Source: RI-231 sp041394905
GTDB taxonomy: Bacteria > Acidobacteriota > Terriglobia > Bryobacterales > UBA6623
Reading direction: 5' to 3'
NCBI GenBank assembly: GCA_041394905.1
Contig: JAWKHJ010000007.1
Coordinates: 186,001-250,000 of the forward strand
DNA length: 64,000 bases
Shown: piece by piece, positions 43,194-52,637 of the stretch
Position numbering within the stretch: position 1 is the stretch's first letter
Layout of the letters: the number at the start of each line of letters is the position of its first letter
The notes under the pieces: model-generated
Databases searched by the model: none
Told to the model about the DNA's origin: nothing
The model's input: only the letters and a program-made list of their open reading frames with translations
Position numbers and translations under genes: made by a program

Positions 43194-43898
43194 GTGCGGT
43201 ATCTGCCTGTTATCGTGGCGTTTCTGTGGCTCCTCGGTTGCGCTTCCCCACAGCCTGAGGCTACAGAGTCGACGCCTCCTGAGCGATCGGAATCCGGTCA
43301 GGAAGCTGCGCCGATCCCGCCGCCGCCCGCCGTCGAGGGACCCGTGATCGTGGCTTTCGGAGATAGCTTGACGGCTGGCTATGGCGCGCCGGAAGGCGAG
43401 AGCTATCCCGATTTCCTACAAAAGGATCTCTTGGAGCGCGGTCTGCAATACCGCGTGATCAATGAAGGCGTCAGCGGCGACACCACCGCGATGGCGCTCG
43501 AGCGCGTCGATCTCGCCATCGCCGACAAGCCGGCCGTCGTCGTGCTTGCCCTGGGCGGAAACGATGGTCTGCGCGGGCTGCCCGTCGACGCCATGGAGGC
43601 CAACCTGCGTACGATGGTCGAGCGCTTCCAGAAAGCCGGCGCTGAGGTCGTGCTCGCGGGCATGACCTTGCCGCCCAACTTCGGCCCGGACTACATCCGC
43701 CAGTTTGAGGCGGTCTTTCCGCGTGTGGCCGATGAGACCGGCGCCGAGTTGCTGCCGTTCTTGCTCGCCGATGTTGCGGCCAACCGCGAGCTCAACCAGG
43801 AAGACGGCATACACCCCACCGCCGAGGGCAACAAGATCGTCGCGCGCACCGTCGCAGACTTTCTAACGCCGCTGCTCGAAGCCAAACCGAAGAAGTGA
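43194..43898 (+). CDS. tesA: Arylesterase/lysophospholipase of the TesA-GDSL family, lipoprotein
   Basis: 234 residues starting at GTG 43194. A lipoprotein signal MRYLPVIVAFLWLLGC has its lipid-Cys at residue 16, followed by a Pro/Glu-rich spacer and an SGNH hydrolase: block I VIVAFGDSLTAGYGAP, block III LALGGNDGLRG, and the C-terminal DGIHPTAEGNK with catalytic Asp and His. All four SGNH residues are present. In E. coli the same gene stands divergent to ybbA-ybbP, as here, which supports the name. Lipid anchoring differs from the soluble periplasmic E. coli enzyme. A -10-like TAGTAT at 43180-43185 leaves almost no leader. Confidence 0.92.
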   Translation: MRYLPVIVAFLWLLGCASPQPEATESTPPERSESGQEAAPIPPPPAVEGPVIVAFGDSLTAGYGAPEGESYPDFLQKDLLERGLQYRVINEGVSGDTTAMALERVDLAIADKPAVVVLALGGNDGLRGLPVDAMEANLRTMVERFQKAGAEVVLAGMTLPPNFGPDYIRQFEAVFPRVADETGAELLPFLLADVAANRELNQEDGIHPTAEGNKIVARTVADFLTPLLEAKPKK

Positions 43899-43906
43899 GA
43901 CGCATC

Positions 43907-44401
43907 ATGAGTTGGATTCTCTGGTTGATCGTCGCCCTGGCGGCGTTCGCGGTCGTCTACGCCGGCCTCAAGGGCCGCAAGCCGCTGCTCGCTCTCGTCT
44001 ACGGCCCGGTGGTGCGCAAGCCGGTCGACTTCGAGACGCTCGAGCTCGCCAAATCGCCCAACCAGTACTTGGTGTGTCCGCCGGGGCTATGCCACAACGC
44101 GAAGCCAAACGCCGAATCGCCGGTCTTCGACATGACTCCCGAAGACCTGCGAGCGCGGTGGATGGCGCGCATCGGCAAGCTGCCGCGCGTCGAGCAAATC
44201 GGCGCGGACGCCGAACGCTTGCAGTACGACTACGAGACGCTGACGCCGTTCTTCAACTTTCCGGATACGGTGACGGTGCGCTTTCTGCCGGCGGGTGAGG
44301 GTAAGAGCACGCTGGCGATCTACAGCCGTTCGCATTACGGCTATTCCGATCTGGGCGTGAACGAGAAGCGCGTGAAGGATTGGCTGGAACGCCTGAAGTA
44401 A
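43907..44401 (+). CDS. DUF1499 family protein
   Basis: 164 residues: one N-terminal membrane helix (WILWLIVALAAFAVVYAGL) and a DUF1499 domain with the family hallmarks SPNQYLVCPPGLC, HNAKPNAESPVF and the ending RSHYGYSDLGVNEKRVKDW. Function unknown in the family. It begins eight bases after tesA, probably co-transcribed. A strong hairpin follows. Confidence 0.88.
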   Translation: MSWILWLIVALAAFAVVYAGLKGRKPLLALVYGPVVRKPVDFETLELAKSPNQYLVCPPGLCHNAKPNAESPVFDMTPEDLRARWMARIGKLPRVEQIGADAERLQYDYETLTPFFNFPDTVTVRFLPAGEGKSTLAIYSRSHYGYSDLGVNEKRVKDWLERLK

Positions 44402-44406
44402 CGCGA

Positions 44407-44441
44407 GCGGCTTGCCGGGTTGGGAAACCCCGGCAAGCCGC
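44407..44441. terminator. Strong bidirectional hairpin between DUF1499 and transketolase genes
   Basis: GCGGCTTGCCGGG at 44407-44419 pairs with CCCGGCAAGCCGC at 44429-44441, a 13-base perfect stem. No T-run follows on either strand, so termination may rely on the stem or on Rho. It separates convergent genes. Confidence 0.7.
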
Positions 44442-44455
44442 CTTGCAAACTCCAA

Positions 44456-46315
44456 CTACTTCAACAGGGCTTTGACTGCCTTGACGATGTGGCGCGCCGA
44501 GATGCCGTACTTGTCGAGCAGCTCGTCCGGCTGGCCGCTGCGCGCGATCTCGGTGACGGCGAGCTTCTTCAGGCGCAGGTCGCCCAGCTCCGCCAAAGCC
44601 GAGAGGACCGCGTCGCCCACGCCGCCCGAGGCGAAGTGGTCTTCCACCGTCACCACGCGGCCGCCGGTCGCCTTAGCCGCTGTGACGAGGGTGCGCTTGT
44701 CGACCGGCCGCACGCTAAACAAATCGATGACGCGAATCGCGATGCCTTGCTCGGCCAACGTGTCAGCGGCTTTGAGCGCTTCAAACAAGGTCACGCCTGC
44801 GCCGACCACCGTCACCTGATCCTTCGAGCTCTTGCGCACGACCTTCGACATGCCAGCGGCGAACTTCTCGTTCGGACCATAGAGGATCGGCGTGTTCGGG
44901 CGGCTGGTGCGCACGTAGGCAGGACCTTCGGTCTCGGCCACGATGCCGATCGCCTTCCAGGCGCTGGTCGCATCGCTCGGGTAGAGCACCGTGTAGCCCG
45001 GCAGCGGCGAGGTCATCGCCAAGTCTTCCAGGCCCATTTGCGACGGGCCGTCCTCGCCGATCGAGATGCCGGCGTGGGTGCCGACCAGCTTCACGTTCGT
45101 CTTGCTGATCGCCGCCATACGCAAGAAGTCATACGCGCGTGAGAGGAAGCAGGCGAAGCTAGCAGCGAAGCCGACTTTGCCGCGGCAGGCCGCGCCCATC
45201 GCCGCGCCCACCATCGTCTGCTCCGCGATGAAGCTCTGGAAGAACCGCTCCGGGGCGGCCTTCTCAAAGTCCTGCGTGTAGGTCGAGTTCTTCACGTCGC
45301 CGTCGAAGACCACCACGCGCGGATCCGTCTTAGCCAGAGCCGCCAACGCGGACCCGAAGGCGCGACGCGACGCGACCTCCTCGCCGCCCTTCTCGTACGG
45401 CGGAGGCGCAGGCTCGCTCACCTTCGGATCTTTCTTGCGCAGCGCCTTGGGTTTGTTCGGCTTCCACTTCCACTTCGAGCCGTTGAGCTGGCTGCGCAGC
45501 GCCGCCAGCGCTTCTTCTTCCTGCGGGCCGGCCGGGATCGCTTTGCCGTGCCATCCTTCTTTGTCCTCGGCGAAGGGGATGCCTTTGCCCTTGAGCGTCC
45601 TTGCCAGAATGACGGTGGGCTTGTCGTCGCTGATCTTGCCGTAGGCTTCGAGCAGCGCCTTCACGTCATGGCCGTCCACGACCAGCGCCTGCCAACCGAA
45701 CGCCTCGAAGCGCGCCTTGTAGACGTTCATGTGGTGCTCGAGCATGGTCGGCTCGCTCTGCCCCAAGCGGTTCACGTCCACCGTCGCAATCAAGTTGCCC
45801 AGCTTGTAGTGCGACGCCATCGACGCCGCTTCCCACACCGAGCCTTCCGCCGTCTCGCCATCGCCCATCAACACGAAAATCCGCTGGTCGCGCTTGTCGA
45901 GCTTTGCCACCGCAGCCATGCCCACGCCCACCGAGAGGCCTTGTCCGAGCGAACCCGTCGCCACGTCGACGAACGGCAACGTCACGGGCGGGTGGCCTTC
46001 CAAATCGGAATCGATCTTGCGCAAGTTCAGCAACTCGCTCTCCGGAATGTAGCCCGCCTGCGACCAAGCCGCATAAAGAATCGGCGCCGCATGGCCCTTC
46101 GACAAGATGAAGATGTCGTTCGCCGGATTCGCCGGATTCTTCGGGTCATAGCGCATGACCGAGAAGAACAGGGCTGACATAATCTCCGCCGCCGAGGCGC
46201 ATGTGGTGGGGTGGCCGCTGCCCGCGGCTGAGGTCGAGCGCACCGAAAGGATGCGCATGTTCGTGGCTTTGTCTTGAAGTCCGGCGAGTTTCTGGCTGCT
46301 GAGCTCGACTGGCAT
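44456..46315 (-). CDS. tkt: Transketolase
   Basis: 619-residue thiamine-diphosphate enzyme of the pentose-phosphate pathway. N-terminal SAAGSGHPTTCASAAEIM, ILSKGHAAPILYAAW, the ThDP/Mg motif VLMGDGETAEGSVWEAASM ending in VDVNRLGQS, the central pyrimidine domain with FIAEQTMVGAAMGAA (Glu activating ThDP) and THAGISIGEDGPSQMGLED, and a C-terminal domain starting VTVVGAGVTLFEAL. It is somewhat shorter than E. coli Tkt and resembles the animal/archaeal-type single-chain form; a Lys/Pro-rich linker (KWKWKPNKPKALRKKDPK) joins the first two domains. Frame intact. Divergent from the MscS gene across a 199-base gap that holds no other gene. Confidence 0.95.
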   Translation of the reverse strand: MPVELSSQKLAGLQDKATNMRILSVRSTSAAGSGHPTTCASAAEIMSALFFSVMRYDPKNPANPANDIFILSKGHAAPILYAAWSQAGYIPESELLNLRKIDSDLEGHPPVTLPFVDVATGSLGQGLSVGVGMAAVAKLDKRDQRIFVLMGDGETAEGSVWEAASMASHYKLGNLIATVDVNRLGQSEPTMLEHHMNVYKARFEAFGWQALVVDGHDVKALLEAYGKISDDKPTVILARTLKGKGIPFAEDKEGWHGKAIPAGPQEEEALAALRSQLNGSKWKWKPNKPKALRKKDPKVSEPAPPPYEKGGEEVASRRAFGSALAALAKTDPRVVVFDGDVKNSTYTQDFEKAAPERFFQSFIAEQTMVGAAMGAACRGKVGFAASFACFLSRAYDFLRMAAISKTNVKLVGTHAGISIGEDGPSQMGLEDLAMTSPLPGYTVLYPSDATSAWKAIGIVAETEGPAYVRTSRPNTPILYGPNEKFAAGMSKVVRKSSKDQVTVVGAGVTLFEALKAADTLAEQGIAIRVIDLFSVRPVDKRTLVTAAKATGGRVVTVEDHFASGGVGDAVLSALAELGDLRLKKLAVTEIARSGQPDELLDKYGISARHIVKAVKALLK

Positions 46316-46514
46316 GAGGGGGTTTCTCCGAGAATTTCCGATGGGATTGTCTGATGGGTTCGGACGCGCCGGCCGACGCTGTCCGCGGCGACTGTAGCGC
46401 CGCCGAATTCTTCTAGTCTATCGGTTTTCCTCCGCGAAACGTTCCCACCGCCCGCCGACTCGACTCACGTTGGCCATTTCGAGTGGGCTATCCTGCTCAC
46501 GCTCGGAGGAATTC

Positions 46515-47412
46515 ATGTGGAACGAAATCATTAGCCGCCTCGATGTCGAAACTCTGGTCACCGAGGCGACCGCATGCACCATCGGCTACATCCCCGACGT
46601 CGTCGTGGCGTGTGCGGTTCTGATCGGTTTTTTGGCTCTTCTTTCGCGTCTCGAGCATCGCTCTGCGCGGGCTGCTGACGCGCTCGGGTATTCACGGCAC
46701 GTTGATCAACATGTTGGTCGACAACGTCTACCGCTACACCGTGTTGGGCTTCGGCATCATCATGGCCGCCGACCAGATCGGCGTCAATGTGGGCGCGGCG
46801 TTGGCCGGCATCGGCGTCGTCGGCATCGCCGTGGGTTTCGCCGCGCAGGACACGCTGTCGAACATCATCGCCGGCTTCCTGATCTTCCTCGACAAACCGT
46901 TTATGGTGGGCGACTGGCTACACGTGGCCGACCAAGTGGGCGAGGTCTCCGAGATCACCATGCGCACCACGCGCATCCGCACGAAGAACAACACCTGGGT
47001 CGTGATTCCAAACAAGAAGATCATCGACGAGGTGCTCGTCAACCACTCCAAGCATGGCGAGACGCGCCTCGACGTGCCCATCGGCATCGCTTACAAGGAG
47101 AACATCCCACAGGCCCGGGAAGTGTTGCTGCGCGCCGTCCACGGACTCGAGGGCGTGGTCAACCATCCGGAGCCCCAGGTCGTAGTCACCGGACTCGGGG
47201 CCTCGAGCGTCGACCTGGAAGTGCGCGTCTGGATCTCGGTGGCCTCGAGCGAGCCGCCGCTCTATGCCAAAGTCCTCGAGGTCTCCAAGCTTGCCCTTGA
47301 CGAAGCCAACATCGAGATCCCGTTCCCGCATCTGCAGCTGTTCTTCGACGACGTGCGACCGGCGGTCTGGAATGGCCTCAAGGAGAACGTGCAGTCGATT
47401 CGCACGCACTAG
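46515..47412 (+). CDS. MscS-family mechanosensitive channel, one frameshift
   Basis: Reads MWNEIISRLDVETLVTEATA with a GGAGGA ribosome-binding site, a first membrane helix (DVVVACAVLIGF), and then breaks at 46630-46636: six T where five give LIGFWLFFRVSSIALRGLL. After that the normal MscS core follows: pore helix GAALAGIGVVGIAVGFAAQD, then the beta domain DKPFMVGDWLHVADQVGEV, EITMRTTRIRTKNNTWVVIPN and the alpha/beta cytoplasmic domain to the stop at 47412. About 298 residues in total, standard for small MscS. It protects cells from hypo-osmotic shock. A possible -10 (TATCCT 46489-46494) lies upstream. Confidence 0.9.
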
Positions 47413-47420
47413 ACGCGAAA

Positions 47421-47484
47421 CCCTGGCATTGCTGCCAGGGCTCGGTTAGGGCGCTACCGAGCCCCGCCAGCGATGGCGGGGTTT
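47421..47484 (+). terminator. Three consecutive hairpins ending in a terminator after the MscS gene
   Basis: Hairpin one: CCCTGGCA/TGCCAGGG (47421-47440). Hairpin two: GGGCTCGGT/ACCGAGCCC (47438-47464). Hairpin three: CCCCGCCA/TGGCGGGG (47462-47481) with a GCGA tetraloop and TTTCCGTTT behind. Neighbours share their junction bases. The last is a standard intrinsic terminator, also serving the convergent dinB-like gene. Confidence 0.75.
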
Positions 47485-47498
47485 CCGTTTCCCGGCCG

Positions 47499-47967
47499 CT
47501 ATTGCCGCAGCCGCTTGATCAACTGGATCTGTCCGGCGTGGTAAAGATCGTGCGCGGCGACGCCGAGCAGCAGGTCGAGCATCGTCGTCTTGCTGCCGGC
47601 CGGGACGTTCGCAAGCGCGGTGTCGTCGAGCGACGCGACCGCCGCCCGCAGCTTGCGGTGCATCTCGCCGAGCAGCTTCAAGTCGCGCTTCCACTCCTTC
47701 TCGCTGAGCTCGGGCCCGCGCGCAAACCAGTTGCCGCCTTCGAGCGGGAACGATCCTCTGGGCAAGTCCTCGATGCGGCGCAACACCGAGTACTTCCAGT
47801 AAGCCGCGTGGACCGCCAACATCGGCGATGTTATGGCGCTTCGGCCCAGGTCGCCACACGGCTGTTGCAGCGTCGACTCCGCGCAACACGCCGCGCAGGT
47901 TGGGCCCGTGCCACGACTTGCGATCGTAGGCTTGGTCGAGAGAGCGGAGAATCAGCGGGATTTGCAT
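47499..47967 (-). CDS. DinB-family protein, one frameshift
   Basis: About 155 residues of a four-helix DinB/YfiT fold, metal-dependent. N-terminus MQIPLILRSLDQAYDRKSWH, then the frame breaks near 47828 (KRHNIA, continuing as LAVHAAYWKYSVLRRIED in the next frame; one inserted base). The C-terminal metal motif AHDLYHAGQIQLIKRL carries two of the three His ligands; the third is probably in the RHNIA region. Family members are thiol-dependent detoxification or DNA-damage-induced proteins; the exact role is unknown. Its start lies inside the end of the upstream DUF523 gene (16-base overlap). Confidence 0.85.
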
Positions 47968-48881
47968 GGCGCCAGATAGAGCTGTTGTTCCAGATACGTT
48001 TGTCCGAATTGCCGCGCGGCGGCCAGGATGCGCGCCTTGAGCGCTTCGAGATCCCCTTCGCCTCGCCCTAGCGCCTCGGTCGCTGCGGTCAGCTCGTTGC
48101 GCTCCTGCGGCGGCAGGCTCTGCGAGAAATACCCGGCGGCATGCGCCAGCGCGTTGGCGTGGCGGCCCGGGGTCGCCTCCTCGCCGAGTGCGCGCAGGAA
48201 CAGCTCGACGTAACGCCGTTCGAATTCCTCGGGCTCGACAGCGGCCATGCGCCCGACCCAGGACCCGAGCTCCGCGTAGGCCTGCGGCGAGTGGGCCATC
48301 AGCAGCAGCTTACGCTTTGTGTGGAAGTCGACCGCCTCTCCACGCGTCCAGCCGGGGTGGAACAGCGCCCGCAGCTCGCGGTGCGCACAGACCTTGCGCC
48401 GGAAGGTCTCGCGAGCGGGTGCGTCCGCCAGCGTCTCTTCGTCCGCTACCGGCAGCGACGGAAAGCGCCGCCTCACCGCCTCGGCGAACAAGCCATCGCG
48501 CGCGGCGGCGCTGCCGACCACCGGCGTCGTGCCCCAACCGCAGCTGGGCGAGCGCGCCTTGAACACGTAGCCGTCGAGACCCTCGGCCGCGAGCGCTTCC
48601 GCCCGTTCGCAGGCCCACGTCCGCATCGCCTCGGTCAGCTCGCGCCGCGTCTCGGTCGCGACCAGCGCCACATCGTCCCCGCGCGCTTCGAGTTGGATCG
48701 TCTCGCGCGGAACGCCGAGCCCCAGCTCAACCTCGGGGCAGACGCGCACCCACTCGACCTCATCGGCTAGCGCCTCGCTCCAGGGTTGGCGCTTGTGGCC
48801 GCCGTCATAGCGGACCGGCTCGCCCAGCAGGCAGGCCGAGACGCCGACGCGGGGCCTTACTTCGCCGTGTTCTCGTACCAC
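47952..48881 (-). CDS. DUF523-DUF1722 fusion protein (TudS-like desulfidase domain)
   Basis: 309 residues. The N-terminal DUF523 domain begins VGVSACLLGEPVRYDGGHKR, has a second Cys in VRVCPEVELGLG and a third in VFKARSPSCGWG; these three Cys match the iron-sulfur ligands described for the thiouracil desulfidase TudS. The C-terminal DUF1722 domain (YbgA-like) follows from about residue 165 with VDFHTKRKLLLMAHSPQAYAELG. The fusion is common in bacteria. The start is a GTG at 48881 that overlaps the upstream FG-GAP gene by 25 bases. A role in removing sulfur from damaged thio-bases is inferred from TudS only. Confidence 0.9.
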   Translation of the reverse strand: MVREHGEVRPRVGVSACLLGEPVRYDGGHKRQPWSEALADEVEWVRVCPEVELGLGVPRETIQLEARGDDVALVATETRRELTEAMRTWACERAEALAAEGLDGYVFKARSPSCGWGTTPVVGSAAARDGLFAEAVRRRFPSLPVADEETLADAPARETFRRKVCAHRELRALFHPGWTRGEAVDFHTKRKLLLMAHSPQAYAELGSWVGRMAAVEPEEFERRYVELFLRALGEEATPGRHANALAHAAGYFSQSLPPQERNELTAATEALGRGEGDLEALKARILAAARQFGQTYLEQQLYLAPCKSR

Positions 48882-49997
48882 TTGATGTTCGCCGTGCGCG
48901 CCCCGATGCAGACCAGATCGAGGTCCGAGTCGCCGTCGAGATCGGCGGTGTCGCAGCCTGCCGCCGCCATTCCGCCGTCATCGAGCACGCTACGCTTCCA
49001 GGCGCCGTCTTCGTAGCGGAACAGCAACAGATCCGATGCTTCGCCACGAAAGCCCGCGACGATCTCGTCGTTGCCGTCGCCATCGAAATCCGCCGTCACC
49101 ACGGCGTGGCCGTCTTCGAGCGTGTCGTCGAGCACCAGCCGCGGCCATTCTCCGTGACCCTCGTGGCGATAGACGACGACCTGGTTGCCGTGCCATGGCT
49201 CGATCGTCGCCAGAAAGCGCTCGCCGCCCAGCTTGCCGAGCCGGATCTCGCTCGCGCCATCGTTCGGCCGCTCGCGCGGGTCGCCGCGCACGAGCAACCG
49301 CCGCTCCCACACGCCGTCCTTGCCCAGACGAAAACGCACCACGCCGCCCATCGCCGCCGTCAGGATCACCGGCCCGTTCCAGTCCGCCTCGTACATGCCG
49401 TGGACCACGCCGGAGAGATCGTTCGAGATCACGCGCCGTTTCCATTCGCCGGGCTCGTAGTAGACCAGCGGCGTCTTCGACTCGAACAGCGGGGCCTTGG
49501 CGCCGGGGCCGGTCAGCGCCGAGTCGATCAGCTCCGGCACGCCATCCGAATCGATGTCGGCGAAGCGGAGGCGGTGCGTCGTAGGCAGGCGGTCGATCTC
49601 GCGCACCTGCCACAGGCCGCGTGGGTCGCCTTCGTGCGTGAGCAGGAAGAGGCGTCCTTCGCTCTGCTCTTCGGTCTGTCCGAAATGCGTGCCCAGGGCG
49701 AGCTCCGGGATCTTGTCGCCGTCGAGATCCGCCGCCGCGACGGAGATCATGCTGCGTTTGGCCGCCGATGACGGCGTGCCGCGTCCAGCTCGGGTTCTCG
49801 TACCAGTAGAGCGTCTCGCCGCGCCCGGACAGGCCGATCACGTCGGGCCTGCCGTCGGCGTTCATGTCGACGATCAAGGTCTGGTAGCCGGCCGGGATCT
49901 CGGCCTCGATCACATGGGTGCGAAAGGAAGGCTCGCCCGCCGAGAGAGCGGAGGCGAACAAGAGAGCCGCGACGGCGCTGCGCATCGAGCGTATCAT
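48857..49997 (-). CDS. Secreted FG-GAP/VCBS repeat protein, one frameshift
   Basis: Signal peptide MIRSMRSAVAALLFASALSA, then seven-bladed-type FG-GAP repeats, recognisable by calcium-binding-like Asp-rich loops: VDMNADGRPDVIG, ADLDGDKIPELALG, ADIDSDGVPELID, ADFDGDGNDEIVAG and ADLDGDSDLDLVC. The frame breaks near 49755 (after VIGGQT), where a base is missing, and resumes with MISVAAADLDGDK. About 380 residues in full. A surface or periplasmic beta-propeller, common in Solibacter-type genomes. No enzymatic residues seen. Confidence 0.85.
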
Positions 49998-50027
49998 CGC
50001 AGATCGCCCCTCTCGATTCGGGGCGCC

Positions 50028-51284
50028 CTACTCATACCGCAAGCACTCGATCGGGTCGAGCTCCGCTGCGCGGTTCGCAGGGTAGTAGCCAAAGAAAAGC
50101 CCCACCGCCGCCGACGCGCCCGCGCCAATCGCAATCCACATCGGCGAAAGGTACGGCGAGAACGTCGGAAAGGCCAGCGACACCATCCAGCTCACCGCCG
50201 CGCCGGCCGCAATGCCGATCGCGCCGCCCGCCCCGGTCAGCAGCAGCGCCTCGATCAAAAACTGCGCACGTATGTCCGACCGCCGCGCCCCCACCGCCTT
50301 GCGCACCCCGATCTCCTTCGTCCGCTCGGTCACCGACACCAGCATGATGTTCATCACCCCGATGCCGCCCACCACCCGCGCGATCGAGCTGACAGCAAAC
50401 GTGAGCACGAACAGCGCGCCGGTCAGCTGCGACCACAGCTTCTCGAGGAAGTCCGGCAAGGTCACCTCGAAGTCGTTCTCCTGGTGGGCACGCACGCCGC
50501 GGATGCGCCGCAGCGTCGTCACGACCTCGTCGACCGCCCGCGACAGATCTTTCGTATCCGCCACGGAAGCGGCGAGGTAATGCATCTTCACCTCCGGATA
50601 GAGCCGGTGGAAGGTCGAGTAGGGCAGCATCACGAAGTCGTTCAACCCCGGCCCCCCGAACAATCCCTCGTCGGGTTGCAACAGGCCGATCACCTCATAG
50701 GGCAAGCCATTGAGCCGCACCGTCTTACCGATCGGGTCGAGGTTGGGAAACAGCGACTCGGCGATCGCCAAGCCGATCACCACCACCGGCCGCGCGCGCC
50801 GCTCGTCGGCTTCGGTGATGAAGCGCCCTTGCTGCACCGAGGCCATCGGGAAGGCGTCGTCGAAGTGCTCGTCCACGCCGCGCAGGAAGAAGTTCGTCGC
50901 GCTCTGGTCGCGGTAGCGCACCTCGTTGCTGTAGCCGAATACGAACGAGCGGTCGGCGAACACGGTGGCGAACTCGACCGCAGGGCAACTCTCCTCGATG
51001 ATGCGACGGTAGTCGTAGGTGATGTCCTTGCGCTTACGGATCGCCTCCGGCGCGCGGTCCGGCGTCATGCCCGCCGGCAAGGTGCCGACGAAGAAGACCT
51101 TCGAGCCGAGCTGCTGCACGCGCCCAATCACATCCCGGTTGAGTCCCTCGATCAGCGCCGCGACCGTGATCACCGCCGCCACGCCGATCACCACGCCGAG
51201 CAAGGTCAGGAACGTCCGGCCCTTGCGCGCCCGCAACGCATCGACGGCCTCGCCCAGGTTTTCGCGGGCCTGTGCAAAGGTCAT
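50028..51284 (-). CDS. MacB-type ABC transporter permease 1
   Basis: 418 residues with the four-helix MacB/FtsX plan: TM1 FLTLLGVVIGVAAVITVAAL near residue 35, a large periplasmic MacB_PCD domain, and three C-terminal helices beginning LFVLTFAVSSIARVVGGIGVM, with the signature VMNIMLVSVTERTKEIGVRKA. It overlaps the upstream permease 2 by four bases (ATGA). No ATPase gene is in the window next to the pair, so the partner may be encoded elsewhere. Frame intact. Confidence 0.92.
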   Translation of the reverse strand: MTFAQARENLGEAVDALRARKGRTFLTLLGVVIGVAAVITVAALIEGLNRDVIGRVQQLGSKVFFVGTLPAGMTPDRAPEAIRKRKDITYDYRRIIEESCPAVEFATVFADRSFVFGYSNEVRYRDQSATNFFLRGVDEHFDDAFPMASVQQGRFITEADERRARPVVVIGLAIAESLFPNLDPIGKTVRLNGLPYEVIGLLQPDEGLFGGPGLNDFVMLPYSTFHRLYPEVKMHYLAASVADTKDLSRAVDEVVTTLRRIRGVRAHQENDFEVTLPDFLEKLWSQLTGALFVLTFAVSSIARVVGGIGVMNIMLVSVTERTKEIGVRKAVGARRSDIRAQFLIEALLLTGAGGAIGIAAGAAVSWMVSLAFPTFSPYLSPMWIAIGAGASAAVGLFFGYYPANRAAELDPIECLRYE

Positions 51285-52505
51285 CGCTCGGTCCTCAGCG
51301 CCTCGACGGGATCGAGCTCGGCGGCGCGCATAGCCGGATAGATGCCGAAGAACAGCCCCACACAGCCGGCGAAGCCCACGCCCAGCGCAGCCGTCCACCA
51401 CTCGAGGCGAGCCGGGAAGTCCGCCGCCTCGCGCAACAGCAGCGCTGCCAGAAAGCCGATCCCGACGCCGATTACGCCGCCCAACAGGCACTGCAGCACG
51501 CTCTCGGTCAGAAACTGCCGCAGGATGTCCGCCCGCCGCGCCCCCACCGCGCGCCGCACCCCAATCTCGGGGTCCGCTGGGTCACGCTCACGAGCATGAT
51601 GTTCATGATCACGATGCCGCCCACCAAGGCCGCGATCGACGAGACGCCCGCGAACACGATCACGAACGAAGCGCTGATCGTGTTCCAAAGCGCGATGTAG
51701 CTGTCGGACGTGCCGATGTAAAAGTTCTCCTTCTGCCGCGGACCGATGTTGCGCCGCGCGCGCAATACGGTCCGCACTGGCCTTGCGCCTCGTCGAAGCG
51801 CGGCCCTTCGCCGGCCTCGATCTCGAGAGTGAGCGAGCTGCGCAGGCCGCGCATGCGGCGGTAGGTCTCGAGCGGCACGACTACGAACAGGTCCTGGTTC
51901 TGGCCCAGCACTGAGCCCACCGCCGAGAAAACGCCGATCACTTCAAGCTCTTCGTTGTCCACGCGAATCGAGCGGCCGATCGGCTCGACCGAAGGAACAG
52001 CCTCGTTGCGACCTCCGAGCCGAGCAGACAGGACACGGGCGGCATGGCGGTCCTCGAGCTCGTTGAAGTAGCGGCCGCTCGCCAGCTCACGGTTCGAGAT
52101 GTCGGCCATGCTCGCCGTCTGGCCTTCGAGCGCGACGTCCTGCACCTCGACGCCGCGATGATCGGCGCGCACGCGCGTCGTCACGGTCGCTCCGACTGAG
52201 CCGCAGGCCGAGCAGCCTGCGCGCACGGCGTCGAGGTCAGCCAGCGTCAGATTGGGGTTCGATTGCGAGCGGTAATACTCCTCGAGGTCGGTGATGTCGA
52301 ACGATTGCTTGGCGACGCGGAACACGCCCGTACCCAGGTTCGCCACCTTGTCGGCCACGAAGTCGTTCGCGCCCTGGATGATCGTGACGACGCCGATCAG
52401 CGTGGCCACGCCCATCGTCAGGCCCAATACTGTCAGAAACGTCCGCAACCGAGCGCCGCGGAACGATTCGAAGGCGAGCTGGAGATTGGTGCCGAGTCCT
52501 GCCAT
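51281..52505 (-). CDS. MacB-type ABC transporter permease 2, two frameshifts
   Basis: Starts MAGLGTNLQLAFESFRGARL, with TM1 FLTVLGLTMGVATLIGVVTI and a MacB periplasmic domain. At about 51770 the frame breaks: CAGTGCGG where CAGGTGCGG gives AQGQVRTVLRARRNIG. A second break near 51583 lies inside the signature (VIMNIMLVSVTQRT, then EIGVRRAVGARRADILRQ). The protein ends GIYPAMRAAELDPVEALRTER at 51281. About 408 residues in full. Paralogous to permease 1; the pair probably forms a heterodimeric export or lipoprotein-release system. Confidence 0.88.
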
Positions 52506-52637
52506 TCGGGAGTCGCGCCGCGGCTTTCATTGTCGCCTTCGAAGGCAAAAAAACCTGCGGAAAAGCGCAACTCCTCGGTTACGCTGTCAAAACGTTCCCG
52601 AAAGCTATTGCGAGCCCGAACCCGAGAACCGTGAGCT

